From Cordilura impudica (lineage: Eukaryota; Arthropoda; Insecta; Diptera; Scathophagidae): a stretch of 64,000 nt of DNA. The notes under the pieces were generated by a model. The model saw nothing but the letters and a program-made list of their open reading frames with translations. It was not told the origin of the DNA and ran no database searches. Both the position numbers and the translations under genes were made by a program. Below, piece after piece: positions 54,500-64,000 of the stretch; the stretch's first letter is position 1, and every line of letters begins with the position of its first letter. Where the stretch lies: positions 250,788,358-250,852,357 of the forward strand of contig OY821519.1 in the NCBI GenBank assembly GCA_963682025.1, written 5' to 3'.

Positions 54500-54775
54500 A
54501 TTAGCCTCCTGATTCCTCATCACACTGCTCGTAGGTCTGACTTTAGGTGAGTGTGTTAAAGCGTATGACCAAAAAGTGAAAGTACGAGTGTATGTAAGAT
54601 AGACACAGGTTCAAACCCGCCCTAAGTAGAAAAAATTCATATAGAAGCAATCTAATCAAATACAACATAATAATTATTACAATGTTTAATACAATCACTG
54701 ATGAATTCTGAAATGCCAAAAACCGGTCTGATTAAGAATATAGAGTAGTTATGAATTTTAGAATAAAACGTTCTT
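54500..54775 (+). repeat. family D repeat, copy 3
   Basis: CACTGCTCGTAGGTCTGACT at 54523; AAAGTACGAGTGTATG; a B-box-like GGTTCAAACCC (54608); ends near AATATAGAGTAGTTATGAAT. It lacks the outer flanks of copy 1. Confidence 0.82.
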
Positions 54776-55290
54776 AAAAATATTTTCTCAAACTAAATCA
54801 CAGTGCAAACGTGTGCTGCACTTATCAAGTCATATTACAAAACATTAAATATACTGTATCTGCATCCTTCATAAGCCTAAATGTTCCACAAAATAACGCT
54901 ACTAAAACTGATTCGTGGTATATGTCAAGAACCAAGAAAAAAAGTTTTCAAAGTTTGTCCATTTTTCAGAGTCATAGTACAATCGTGGCACTCGAAAAGA
55001 CATTAAGTTCCACGAAAGAACTTTTCTCAATCTGGGTCATAGTATGTATCAATATGTCAATATGTTTATGCCTTTTCTAAGTCAATAAGTTCTACGAAAT
55101 CAAAGAAGCCAAAGTTGCTGTTAAAATCGAAATTGTGGTATTTTTTCATAGAATTAATTTCAAAATTCCCGTAAAGGACCTTATTCTAATCTAAATCTTA
55201 ATGTACAAGAAGCTTTTTCTGCCACTTAATTAATGTCAAAATTGTTTTATTGAAGTCTTATTCTTGGCACTAAGAGCTTTAGTAAAGTTT

Positions 55291-56243
55291 TAATAGGTTC
55301 AGTAATTTCGAGAACGGTTCTAGGCTATTTGGATTATAAATCAATGCAGCTAGAGTAGGAAAGACTGCTTAAGCATATTTTAAAGAATTTCAAGAACTAT
55401 GAATTTGAACTTTGCAAAAGAATTGTTTTAGATGCCCTTTTTAGATGCCCTTTTTAAAATTCTCATGCATTTCCTTAATATCTATTATTTATAGATATTT
55501 CATATCTATTCAATATAAGGGCTTCAGTTACAATAATTTTGATATATAACTTAATTACTCTCAATTGAATAAGCACAAACACAAATAGAAACATGATGCT
55601 GCATGTTTATTTTTAAACTAAAAAGCATACAAGCCTAACAAATCATAAGGGTCATACTGATGCTGTGAATCAAGATCAAATTACAAGCCACCTCTAAAGT
55701 TTTTCAAAATATATTACATATAAAAAAAAAAAATTCACATAAAGGATATAACTTCTAAAGAAGCATTTAATAAGTTGTTGTTTGAATAAGTATTTTACAA
55801 TTATGTAACATAAATTCCCAGCCCAACAAACGAATGCTCGTGTGTGTATGGAAAACAAACCACACGTGGGGAAAAGAGTATGTGAGAATATGAAAAGATA
55901 TACCCTGAATGATGAATACACTCGACGACTTAACAACCCTTCTTTTTGTAAACTAAGTATATAAAGCACCTCAAGTAGCTAACAGTTTTATTGAATATTG
56001 AATAATAATTTTTAATAAAGTGGGTAATATTTTTATGTACTTATAACAAGTACCGTTCAATATTTAAAGTTCTTTCAAATACAATTTTATCGACAGTTTC
56101 AAACAATTGCTTTTCTTATATATATTTTTTTTTTACAGAGCAGCTCATCCTTTTGGCTTTATTTATAAATGCACGCAAACAATAAACAAAGAAGCATTTA
56201 TTGAAATATGTTTTATGGAATAATTAACCTTTTATATGCAGAT
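55291..56243. other. no gene supported; possible core promoter at 55958
   Basis: The sequence TATATAAAG at 55958-55966 is followed 26 bases later by AACAGTTTT, a possible initiator. A pyrimidine tract ending TTTACAG at 56132-56138 could be a splice acceptor. There is no open frame after it, so this stays a weak hypothesis. Confidence 0.25.
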
Positions 56244-56245
56244 TG

Positions 56246-56290
56246 TACAGTGTGGGCTAAAAGTAATACACATACGAAAAAACTTTTGAT
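56246..56290 (+). repeat. isolated Tc1-like terminal sequence
   Basis: TACAGTGTGGGCTAAAAGTA followed by ATACACATACGAAAAAAC resembles the ends of Tc1-like elements. No partner end or transposase was found nearby. Confidence 0.3.
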
Positions 56291-56439
56291 TTTATATCGC
56301 AAATATATAAGAAAAAACATATTTAAAAAATATTTTTAAATAAAATTAAAAATATATATAGAAATAAAAAAATCAATTTAAGGCTATTTTGAAATAAAAT
56401 TCAAAATATTTGTAAAAAAAAAAAAAACAAATCTATAAT

Positions 56440-56800
56440 CTATATAATCTACAAGATTTCTTGTGACCGATGTTTTGTTCTACCGTTTTATCCCGATTTT
56501 GACCAAGCGTATATTATTTGAAAGGTATTTCTCCTTAGCCGTTTTGCAGATTTACAGATTTTTAAATTTTTTCCTTTTTTTGAGTTAATTGCATTTAAAA
56601 TTGCTATTAACACATAAAAAAAATTATACATATGCTATGTGTGTTTTATTAAATTTATTAATGTGTTTGTTAATGAGTATGTTATCTTCATTCACAATAA
56701 TAATAAACCATAAAAGTGTAGGTTTGTGAATTGTTTAAGTTGAAAAATAAAGCTGCCTAGAAATTGCACTCGAATTTTGAGCGCTGCAGTCTACTGGTTT
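56440..56800 (-). repeat. family A repeat, inverted copy
   Basis: Reverse complement of the others: GATTTCTTGTGACCGATGTT (56455), CGTTTTGCAGATTTACAGAT (56540), ending GAAATTGCACTCGAATTTTG (56760) and AGCGCTGCAG. Confidence 0.85.
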
Positions 56801-57179
56801 GAATTAATGACTGTTATATTTAAAAAAAAATTTTTTTTTTCAATTATAAATACAGAATTTGAAGAAAAAATATTATTTGAGTAAAACAAAAATTAAATAA
56901 TAATGTTAAAAAATTAAAACCAATTAAGCCCAAATGGGAGTGATAATTGTAGAGTTGGTAAAGCACTTTATAGTTTGATTTATTAGTGATTTAACAACAC
57001 TTCCAAACACAATTGGCCGAGCACATGTAGCACCCTATCAGTACTTTGTCAATGCTTTGCCGTTCGTATTTCTCGAATTCTGTAATTCTTATTAAAGAAA
57101 GATTTAAAGGTTTAACAAATTAAAAAAAAGCAATCTGAGCAAACCTAAAAAAATTTCACTATAAATGAAAAAAATGTTT
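56801..57179. other. no gene recognised
   Basis: AT-rich; nothing identifiable. Confidence 0.5.
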
Positions 57180-57775
57180 TCAATGGTACGTGGTATAGAA
57201 GAAGAAAGCATATATTTCTGAAATTCATAACTACTCTGTATTCTTAATCAGATCGGTTTCTGGCTTTTCTGCCTGTATCAGCGATTGTATTAAACATTGT
57301 AATAATTGTTATGTTGTAACTGATTAGATTGTTTCTATATAAAATTTTGCTACTTAGTACGACCGTGAGGTTTGAACCTGAGTCTATCTCACCTACACTC
57401 ATACTTGCATTTTTTGGACATGCGCTTTAACACACTCATATAAAATCAGGCTTACGAGGAGTGTGGTTAAGAATCAGTTTTCATACCATATAGCTTTTAC
57501 ATCGTATTAATCTCAGAAGATACAACTCTGTCCAAACAAACAATGGTTAATTTTGAATTTTTGGAATATCTATCCATTTATACTTCTAGCTTCCACTATT
57601 CTTTGTTTCGATAGAGTTGCCATAGGTGATGTATGGTTTGTACATTCTACATATTGGACTTTTTAAATACAATACAGATGTTGATCTGAAGCGAAATTTT
57701 AATAGTTTGTTAGATTTGACGCCATTTTTCAGACATTTGCATATTAACGACGTCAAATCTAAAAAAATATGATTT
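57180..57775 (-). repeat. family D repeat, longest copy
   Basis: Reverse complement of copy 1 over its whole length: GTACGTGGTATAGAAGAAGA (57186) to TTGTTAGATTTGACGCCATT (57709). At its outer end (57709-57765) a TTAGATTTGACG arm and its complement enclose about 20 bases, forming a terminal hairpin. The B-box-like site reads as the complement of GGTTCAAACC (57370). Confidence 0.85.
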
Positions 57776-58004
57776 TAATTATTTTTTTTTTTAAGAAGAT
57801 ATTAATGAAAATTAAACTATATTTAAATAAACGAATAAAAAAAATTGTCAAGAATAAAATAATTACAAAATAAGACAATATTTTATTTTCAAAAAATTAA
57901 AAAACTAGACGATGAAAAAAGTAATCTGAATAAATAATAAAAACATAATAATAAAAATAATTGTGTTAAAAATAAAATACTCTTAAAGAAAATATGATTA
58001 ATTA
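57776..58004. other. AT-rich, nothing recognised
   Basis: Simple A/T-rich sequence with no repeats of note. Confidence 0.5.
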
Positions 58005-58110
58005 ACAAGTAAGAGTGTTAAATTCGGCTATGCCGAATCTTTGATAGCCGCCACCTAGATTTTCTTGCACTATTTGTAACAAATATAAATAAAATATTTG
58101 AAAATGTTAA
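58005..58110 (+). repeat. family E repeat, 5' end
   Basis: It begins AACAAGTAAGAGTGTTAAAT, then the palindrome ATTCGGCTATGCCGAAT (58021-58037) and CTTTGATAGCCGCCACC. It shares the AACAAGTAAGA start, followed by a hairpin, with family C. Confidence 0.65.
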
Positions 58111-58629
58111 CAATTTGATCAACTTATTACTAAATTATTCAACAAATACTCTGAATTTTCAGCATTTACGTGTAACAATTTTAAAGTCAATAGAAGATAG
58201 TAAACAAAATATAATTTTTAATTTCGGATCTTTTTCGGAATACTTGTCTATTTTTTAAAAGTACTAGCGCTAATCAGTTTTATTTTTCAGATATGATTAC
58301 ATCAGTTTGTCATTCCATTTGTAATGCATCGAGAAATGAATTTGCGTCTATGTGTTTAATGCAAAAGATTTCTTACTTTTGTCGAATTTTAGGGAATTTT
58401 TGAATTTTTTTTTAACAACTTAATATTATATATATTTCAATTTTAAATTTTAAAATTAAAAATATATATTTTTTTAAATCTGGTAATAACTCTCTAATAT
58501 GGAGAATTTGTGCAGTTTACTTGTTTTGTGCATTTTTTTAATACATAAGTACGCCATCTTTGTAGATCTCTTCGATTTTATTAAGTTTGTAAATAAAAAG
58601 AACATTAAAATATTATAAATTTAACCATA
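58111..58629. other. no gene recognised
   Basis: AT-rich, possibly the interior of the family E repeat or unrelated DNA. Confidence 0.4.
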
Positions 58630-58880
58630 ATTGATTTTAGAAAAATGTCCGATTCGTTTTTCGATGATGCTGAAAAGACCTCAAAGATATACAGAAAACA
58701 AAGGTTTTACTCAAGTTAGTTGAGAGACGAGAAGCTAATGGGATGGAACAGGTCAAAGATGACGACTTTAAATACAGATGCAACGCTTGTGAAAAAATAT
58801 TAAATTGAGATAAATCAGATCTAAGTATACATGCTAATAACCAATGTCTTAAAAAAATATCTTTTAAAACGAACAACCAA
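58630..58880 (+). pseudogene. BED-type zinc-finger fragment of a hAT-like protein
   Basis: A plus-strand frame reads LVERREANGMEQVKDDDFKY and then RCNACEKILN, a stop, and DKSDLSIHANNQCLKK. The CxxC...H...C pattern is that of BED-like fingers at the start of hAT and related transposases. An ATG (58643) starts a different frame, so a frameshift is needed. A hAT-like end (reverse complement CAGTGATGCCAGGAGATTTA) is present at 59261-59280 and may be the element's right end. The left end was not found. Confidence 0.45.
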
Positions 58881-58934
58881 AATTCTGTTTGCGTTATAAG
58901 ATCCCATTTGCAAGCAATTTTAATTAATTGTGTA

Positions 58935-58997
58935 AATTTTAAATGCACATCTAGCCATATAAAAGATTTTAAATGCACATCTACCCATATAAAAGAT
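58935..58997. repeat. short tandem duplication (~31 bp x 2)
   Basis: TTTTAAATGCACATCTAGCC ATATAAAAGA occurs at 58936 and again, with one change, immediately downstream (58966). Confidence 0.85.
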
Positions 58998-59260
58998 GAA
59001 TTATGCAGAATAGTAAAAATATTTTTTTTATAATATCCGTTGGTTTTTTATGTTGTTTTTATGTAATTATAATGATATTCTTATCTTTTTTTATGATATT
59101 TTTTTCGTTTTTATGTTATTTTTGCATTATTGAAATTGAAAATTAACAAATTAAAAATAATTTTTTTTTGAAAAAAGTAGTGTAGGGAAAAATGTAGAGA
59201 GAAAAAAGTGGGTGTAGGGAAAAAAAGGGATTTTTTTTCATTAGCGTAGAGATTTCTGTA

Positions 59261-59280
59261 TAAATCTCCTGGCATCACTG
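59261..59280 (-). repeat. candidate hAT terminal inverted repeat
   Basis: The reverse complement reads CAGTGATGCCAGGAGATTTA, a hAT-type start (CAGTG). The partner end and target duplication were not found. Confidence 0.4.
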
Positions 59281-59382
59281 GTACCTATTAAAAACAATGT
59301 AGGATTTCACAAAACAATGCGACGTATATCTGCTTTGTTCAAAAGCTTTCATAAGACTAAATGAAATTGTTAGTTATGCACG

Positions 59383-59950
59383 AAACACATAGACGACAGA
59401 GGTACACAAACACACGGATACAAATGCTGCTGGCTGCAATTGTAGTCGTGTAGTCAACTACTTAATTTTTTTGAAAACGACAGCAACATATAACAACAAT
59501 ATAAACAGCTGTTTTTATACAAAATCGTTTTATTTCAGTAGTGCCAATTATATTTTTTTTTACTTTCTTAAAATAGAAAAACATGTATGATTCTATATAA
59601 AATTGTCTTAAATATATTACTTATTTATATTGCATTATTATAACGTAAAAATAAATAAATAAATTTACTTATTAATAGAATTATTATAGCATTTCATTTT
59701 GCGATTAATTTTTTCAACAAAATAAAATATTTCATAGCACTAATATCTTTTACATATTTTGTTATATTGTCAACACTATTTTTATTTTGTAGCCAACAAA
59801 AACAGAAATTAGCCTAAGTTGACTACCGCAGCAAAAGTGGTCATGTAGTCGTGTAGCTGTGTTGGTGTCAAAATAACCGTTTTCATATAAACGTGTGTAT
59901 TTTATTTTTGACAGGCTGTAGTCGTGTAGCCGCTGTCGTCTATGTGTTTC
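59383..59950. mobile_element. MITE with GAAACACATAGACGACAG ends
   Basis: The left end GAAACACATAGACGACAGAG (59388) matches the right end in reverse complement (59931-59950) for at least 18 bp. Both sides carry subterminal GTAGTCGTGTAG words (59445, 59836, 59920). No coding frame. A target duplication is not clear. By terminal length and subterminal repeats a hAT-derived MITE is possible. Confidence 0.75.
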
Positions 59951-60605
59951 ATGAGAGACTTCGGCTTACTGGTGCCATTATGTATATGTGTGTGTAAACA
60001 AAAATATACGATATCCCAGTAATCATTTCGAAGATTGTTTTAACAAAAATCATCTTACTGTGTCTTCTTCGAGCACTTTTGATGATTAAAAACTGATTAA
60101 TGACATGCGGTATTAGAAAAAGACTAAGAAATGATTTTTGCTTACGCTTAAAAAGTGATTTATAGAAAAATGACATTAAATATGACTCAAAAATAAGTCG
60201 AAATTAATCAGAAAATTGGATATAGAAGGTTCTCAAGAAGAGTCAGGGGTAAGGTAATATTTCCTCCCAACAAAAGAATATTTTGTGATCAGCAAAAGAG
60301 CGCATTTATGACTGTTTAATAGCACAGAGGAGTCAAAAAAGACTCCACATGATCACTTATTGCATAAAATGTTTACTGGGATTTTATTCACTATCTGTAG
60401 AAACAGTTTTTTAAGTAAAACAAATCTGCACACAATTTCAATTCTATTTCGTTTACAATGATACGATCACTTTGTTTACTAGCTAGTAGTAAAATAAGAA
60501 AATAGTATTATAATACAGCGTAATGATGAATTGTACTTCTCAATTAGTTTATTTTTAATGTGCCATAAGAAGTTCGGTTTATGCTAAGAAATGAATGAAT
60601 ACATG
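59951..60605. other. no gene recognised
   Basis: Nothing identifiable beyond a minus-strand 75-codon frame without motifs. Confidence 0.5.
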
Positions 60606-60609
60606 TTTC

Positions 60610-60716
60610 CCATGGCGAAGCTTAATCATTGCACTTTGATTGAATTGAGCCCGCGACTATTCCTTATGTGGATAGCTCGTGCCTGCAATTTTTGGCAGTT
60701 GGGAATGGCGTTTGTG
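60610..60716 (+). pseudogene. U1 snRNA pseudogene, copy 1 (5' truncated)
   Basis: It matches fly U1 snRNA from stem-loop II onward: CATTGCACTTTGATTGAATT, GCGACTATTCCTTATGTGGA, TAGCTCGTGCCTGCAATTTT plus TGGCAGTTGGGAATGGCGTT. The Sm-binding core AATTTTTGG is intact and the last stem-loop is recognisable. The 5' end with the splice-site-pairing ACTTACCTG and stem-loop I are missing, so it cannot act as U1. Confidence 0.85.
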
Positions 60717-60727
60717 CAAAGGGAAGC

Positions 60728-60866
60728 ATGAACACATCTTTCCCAGGGCGACCTTAATCATTGCACTTTGATTGAGCTGAGCTCCGCGATTATTCCTAAT
60801 GCGGAATAAATCGTGTATTAAATTCTCGGTAGTCCGGGAATGGCGTTTGCCTGCGCCAAACATTAA
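60728..60866 (+). pseudogene. U1 snRNA pseudogene, copy 2 (5' truncated)
   Basis: A tandem second copy about 122 bp downstream in the same orientation: CCCAGGGCGACCTTAATCAT, GCGATTATTCCTAATGCGGA, then a changed Sm site (AAATTCTCGG), then GTCCGGGAATGGCGTTTGCC. The 5' end is again missing. The two copies share CTTAATCATTGCACTTTGAT, which differs from U1, so they derive from one already altered copy. Confidence 0.85.
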
Positions 60867-61425
60867 ATAATAAATTTTAGAAATGTATTATAATTAAATA
60901 TTATTGACATCTATATTATATTATTATCACCAGAGAAAAAAAATTTTTTTTAAGCACCAATTTTTTACAGGGTAGAATTTTATGGTTTCAATACTACTTT
61001 TGAATGCAAGTATGTACTAAAAGTAGAACCCTTAAAATCATACTATTTTTTGCAACCCTAAAAATTGCAGTATTTTGTATAAATAAAATAATTTATATTT
61101 ATATTATTTTTAACATGCGCTTATTATCGAAATACATATACAGAATATATGAATGTTATTTAGAGTATTTTGATATTTGCAACAGTAGTCTGTATGTATC
61201 AATTTGTAATATTTTGTGATCTTATAAAAATCGCAGAATATTGATATTGATTATATATAGTTTCTTTTATTAATTAACTAACTTAAATATTACACCATAA
61301 AATGTTGATATTGGTGAATTTTTATATTATTACCACAACGACCATAAAAACAACAAGTACAGCTGTGACAAAATACAAAATTTAGAATAGCAATATAGGA
61401 AAACATCATATTTTTTTACCTTTTC
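60867..61425. other. no gene recognised
   Basis: AT-rich, one 71-codon plus-strand frame without motifs. Confidence 0.5.
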
Positions 61426-61876
61426 AGTGATTTCTCGGCACCTATGAAACCTATTGGCACGATTTAAAAAACAGATGTTAATGTATCATTCTCACCAACA
61501 ACAAACACCCTAGCTGTCCTATTGAGAACGTTATCGTGATAAGAACAACATAGTCAAATCATATTTTTTCAAGACTTTTTTTACTCCATCGTTCAATTCT
61601 CGGGACCAGATAAACCGATTTGGACGATTTTAAATAGCAAACTTTTCAGGATGTTAATGAAAGATTTTTTATACCAACGAGCTACCTAGTTGCCCGATTG
61701 AAGCCGTCATCGTGATTTCCACAGACGGACAGACGGACATCGCTATATCAACTCCGCTTGTTATAAGGATCACAAATATATATATTTTATGGGGTCCAAA
61801 ATTATTTTTCTAATTATTACAAACGGAATGACAAACTTATATATACCCTCTGCACACTGGAGTGGATGGTATAAAA
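61426..61876 (+). repeat. family E (INE-1-like) repeat, 3' part
   Basis: Two diverged internal units (TTTCTCGGCACCTATGAAAC at 61431; TTCTCGGGACCAGATAAACC at 61596, both followed by GATTT and GATGTTAATG), then ACAGACGGACAGACGGACAT (61721), TATATATTTTATGGGGTCCA and a terminal ATATACCCTCTGCACACTGG. This resembles the 3' half of INE-1-like fly repeats; it may belong with the 5' end at 58005. Confidence 0.65.
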
Positions 61877-62640
61877 AAGTATTTTTTTTTATATTAAAAA
61901 AGTTTTTAGAAAAACTACCAAAATTAAAAAAAAATTAATTTTAATATTTTAATTTTAAAGAACGAAAAAATTTAAGAAAATTGTTTCTTTTGAAAATTAT
62001 CACAATAAAAATACGTTCATTTTGGTTTAAAAAAAAAAAGAAATATTTCTATTTTAAAAAGATGGCAACAATAAAATTATCCGAGTAAAAATCAATATAA
62101 GTAAAGACAATATTTTATAATATAATTTTTAATTTTAATTTTTTTTTAATTTATTAAAATAAATTCAAATTATCTAAATAAAAAATAATCTAAATAAACC
62201 CGATTTCTTATTAAATTTTTAGGAAAATTGCCAAAACTCAAAAATTTTAATTTAGTTTTTTTTTAATTAAGAAGTTTTAAAAAAAAAAATCCACAATTAC
62301 GTAAAAAAATTATATTTTGTTTTAATTTTAAAGAAAATAAGCGTATAAAATGTTTTTTTTTCGAAAATTATCTGAATTAAAAACAAGGGTATTTTATATA
62401 TTTTTTCAAAATTAAATAAAAAATTTTATTTTAAAAAAAAGATAACAATTTTTTCTTGTAGAATGATCAAACTTAAAAAAAAATTATCTAAGCAAAAACA
62501 ATCTGAGTAAAAACAATTTCTCTTTTTAAAATACCCAAATTTGTAAATAAAAAATTTATTATATAAATTTTTTTCTTAATTTGAAAAAGTTTTTAAAACA
62601 ACAAATTTTGTTAGTTTAATGACACACACTTATATCCCTC
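61877..62640. other. A/T-rich low-complexity stretch
   Basis: Recurring phrases such as AAAATTAAAAAAAAATTAAT and AAATTATC.GA(A/G)TAAAAA suggest an old degenerate repeat, with no clear period. No gene. Confidence 0.5.
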
Positions 62641-64000
62641 ACTTTATTTCATGGTACTTATGAACGACGTGTTCATGCTGCATTTGCCTACAGTGGTGGT
62701 AGTGGTTTGCACAAGATACTCGTAAACACAATAAAGGATGCTTATCAAAATTTCCAAAGATATGACGATAACTTTGATACTCGAGCAGATAAAATATAAA
62801 GTTATTAAACGTGAGAATCTATTATAAAACGGAATTCTTTTCATTTTTATTATTTTTTTTCGCTTCAGTTGAAATAAAACCATTAATAATGCGGGCTTCT
62901 GTTAGAATATTTTTTACGTTTTTCATAAGTGGTTGGTTGTGGCTTTTGTATGAAACTGCAATTATTTTCTTTGAAATTAATTAAATAGTATTTTAGCTAT
63001 TTGGTTTAAGAAAAACATTTTTTTTTTTTTATTTCACTTAAAACCTTTTTCTTTAATTACCTCAATGGATGGATTTTTTGTGCTTGTTTTTCCTTCCATT
63101 CTTTTCCTTATAAACTAAGCCATAAGTTTTCGTTCAATTCGTGTCGAATAATGTGTTATTTTAAAAGTTGGGTGTGTGTGTGTAGTAGTTTTAAAAGTGA
63201 TTTTTTCTTTGCAACTATTAAGCTTAAAAATTTAACAAAAATTGCTGTAAATTTTCAATTAGAATTCGAAAATATACAATAAAAAAAGTATGTGTAAAAC
63301 GACAACTTGTGCTCTTAGTAGTAAAGATTTTACTTATTCCGGTCAAATTTTATCTTGGATAAGTGATTAATTACAACTAACTTTAGTAAGATTGTAGTGA
63401 ATTTATAGACCACAATACCCGGCTTGGCGCTAAGGCTGAAAGCTGTCTTTTAATATGAATAGCTCAACAGAAGATTCCATCTTTTTTTCTCAACATTGTC
63501 GAATCAATTTTAAACATTAGTTCATCTTTTGTTTAAATAACAAAAAACTTTTTTATTTTTCTATAGACTCTTGATGAATTGATATATTAATGCTTGACAA
63601 ATTAGTCCAAATTCATTGCTAAACCACCATAAAATTGTTATTGTGACTTTTACAAGCCAAAAAACCTTTACTCTATACTAAAAGAAATAAACTAATTTCT
63701 ATACAAAATCTCTTAACTCTATGACAAACAATTAATTACCCAGTCCCATGTGAAATGTTTATCTAATGACCCCTTCAGCTGAAACAAATGAGGGCAATAA
63801 GAGATGCCCTAAAGTATGAGAGAGCAAAATAACTTGCAAACCTCTATAATTTTGTTAGTTTTTTCCTTTATTTTCACTGATTTATTTCGTAAATCACAAG
63901 AAAAAATCTTCATTAACAATATTGATTTATTGCTAAATGATGTAAATTTTCAATGAATTGCTTACACTCGAACAAATCCAGTCCATCAAATTAAACAGTC
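62641..64000. other. less repetitive right edge, possible core promoter
   Basis: It has fewer homopolymers than its surroundings. TATAAAC at 63109-63115 is followed 27 bases later by TTCAATT (63134-63140), a possible TATA/initiator pair. AAAAAAGTATGTG near 63284-63296 could be a splice donor. No coding frame of note follows, so a 5' non-coding exon is only a guess. Confidence 0.2.

Larger units (their letters stand above)
51721..55290. repeat. long degenerate tandem array, ~60-75 bp units
   Basis: Many diverged units of the type TTTTTCAAATTGAATCGTGG...ACTAATGAAGTCTAAATC.GG...TACTTTTA..GGCCC.ATCCAGGTACC. Recognisable from 51730 to 52215 and again from about 53440 to 55280. The array is split by family A (52229-52530) and C (52533-53240) repeats and by a D copy (54500-54775). 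It has no coding capacity; short frames such as 54811-55080 are by-products of the units. Confidence 0.65.

Noticed and set aside
54811..55080. 89-codon frame with apparent protein-like composition
   Set aside because: It lies in the degenerate tandem array and shows no recognisable domain.
60657..60863. 68-codon minus-strand protein over the U1-like sequence
   Set aside because: The DNA is explained by the two U1 snRNA copies on the plus strand.

Overview
This window looks like AT-rich, non-coding chromosomal DNA of a higher (cyclorrhaphan, probably calyptrate) fly. The basis is the strong AT bias with long poly-A/T runs, the set of transposon families present (BEL/Pao, hAT, pogo/Tigger, piggyBac, Transib, DD41D mariner, Helitron, jockey-like non-LTR), INE-1-like short repeats with palindromic ends, and two decayed U1 snRNA copies. 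I found no convincing host protein-coding gene. Almost everything recognisable is a transposable element, a fragment of one, or a satellite. The species call is an inference.

Layout, left to right. 1-3.5 kb: a degenerate satellite of 17-18 bp units centred on GTAC. 3.9-5.2 kb: a deleted mariner with a TA-flanked MITE inside it. 6.9-8.5 kb: a non-LTR RNase H pseudogene interrupted by a repeat (family D) between identical 85 bp direct repeats. 8.6-9.2 kb: a second mariner relic. 9.8-12.1 kb: a piggyBac-like element between TTAA sites. 13.4-14.9 kb: two INE-1-like repeats (family C). 14.9-16.6 kb: a short Helitron with both ends. 17.4-22.5 kb: a hAT element with a perfect 8 bp target duplication, holding a pogo/Tigger element and a family B repeat, itself set in a non-LTR endonuclease relic. 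24-28 kb: AT-rich DNA with repeats A, C and D. 28.2-29.5 kb: a DD41D mariner broken by only two stop codons.

30.0-35.4 kb: a decayed non-LTR ORF2 split by repeat A and by a Transib (RAG1-related) element with both ends and a perfect CGACG duplication; a tRNA-derived SINE sits inside the Transib. 36.5-39.9 kb: the 1-3.5 kb satellite again, in opposite orientation, interrupted by an inverted pair of B repeats and a non-LTR 3' end. 40.2-50.2 kb: a nearly intact, recently inserted BEL/Pao retrotransposon on the minus strand (520/521 bp LTRs, TAAGG duplication). 50.2-55.3 kb: degenerate tandem repeats with A, C and D insertions. 55.3-64 kb: AT-rich DNA with repeats A, D and E, a BED-finger/hAT relic, a MITE, two tandem U1 snRNA pseudogenes, and otherwise unassigned sequence.

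The most interesting systems are two. The BEL/Pao element has a second zinc-knuckle protein between integrase and the 3' LTR, and a donor just after the primer-binding site would splice in frame to it. The Transib has ends resembling V(D)J recombination signals (CACAGTG heptamers, one with a nonamer-like block exactly 23 bp away) and a transposase keeping RAG1-type catalytic and zinc residues. All identifications come from reading motifs; no database search was run.
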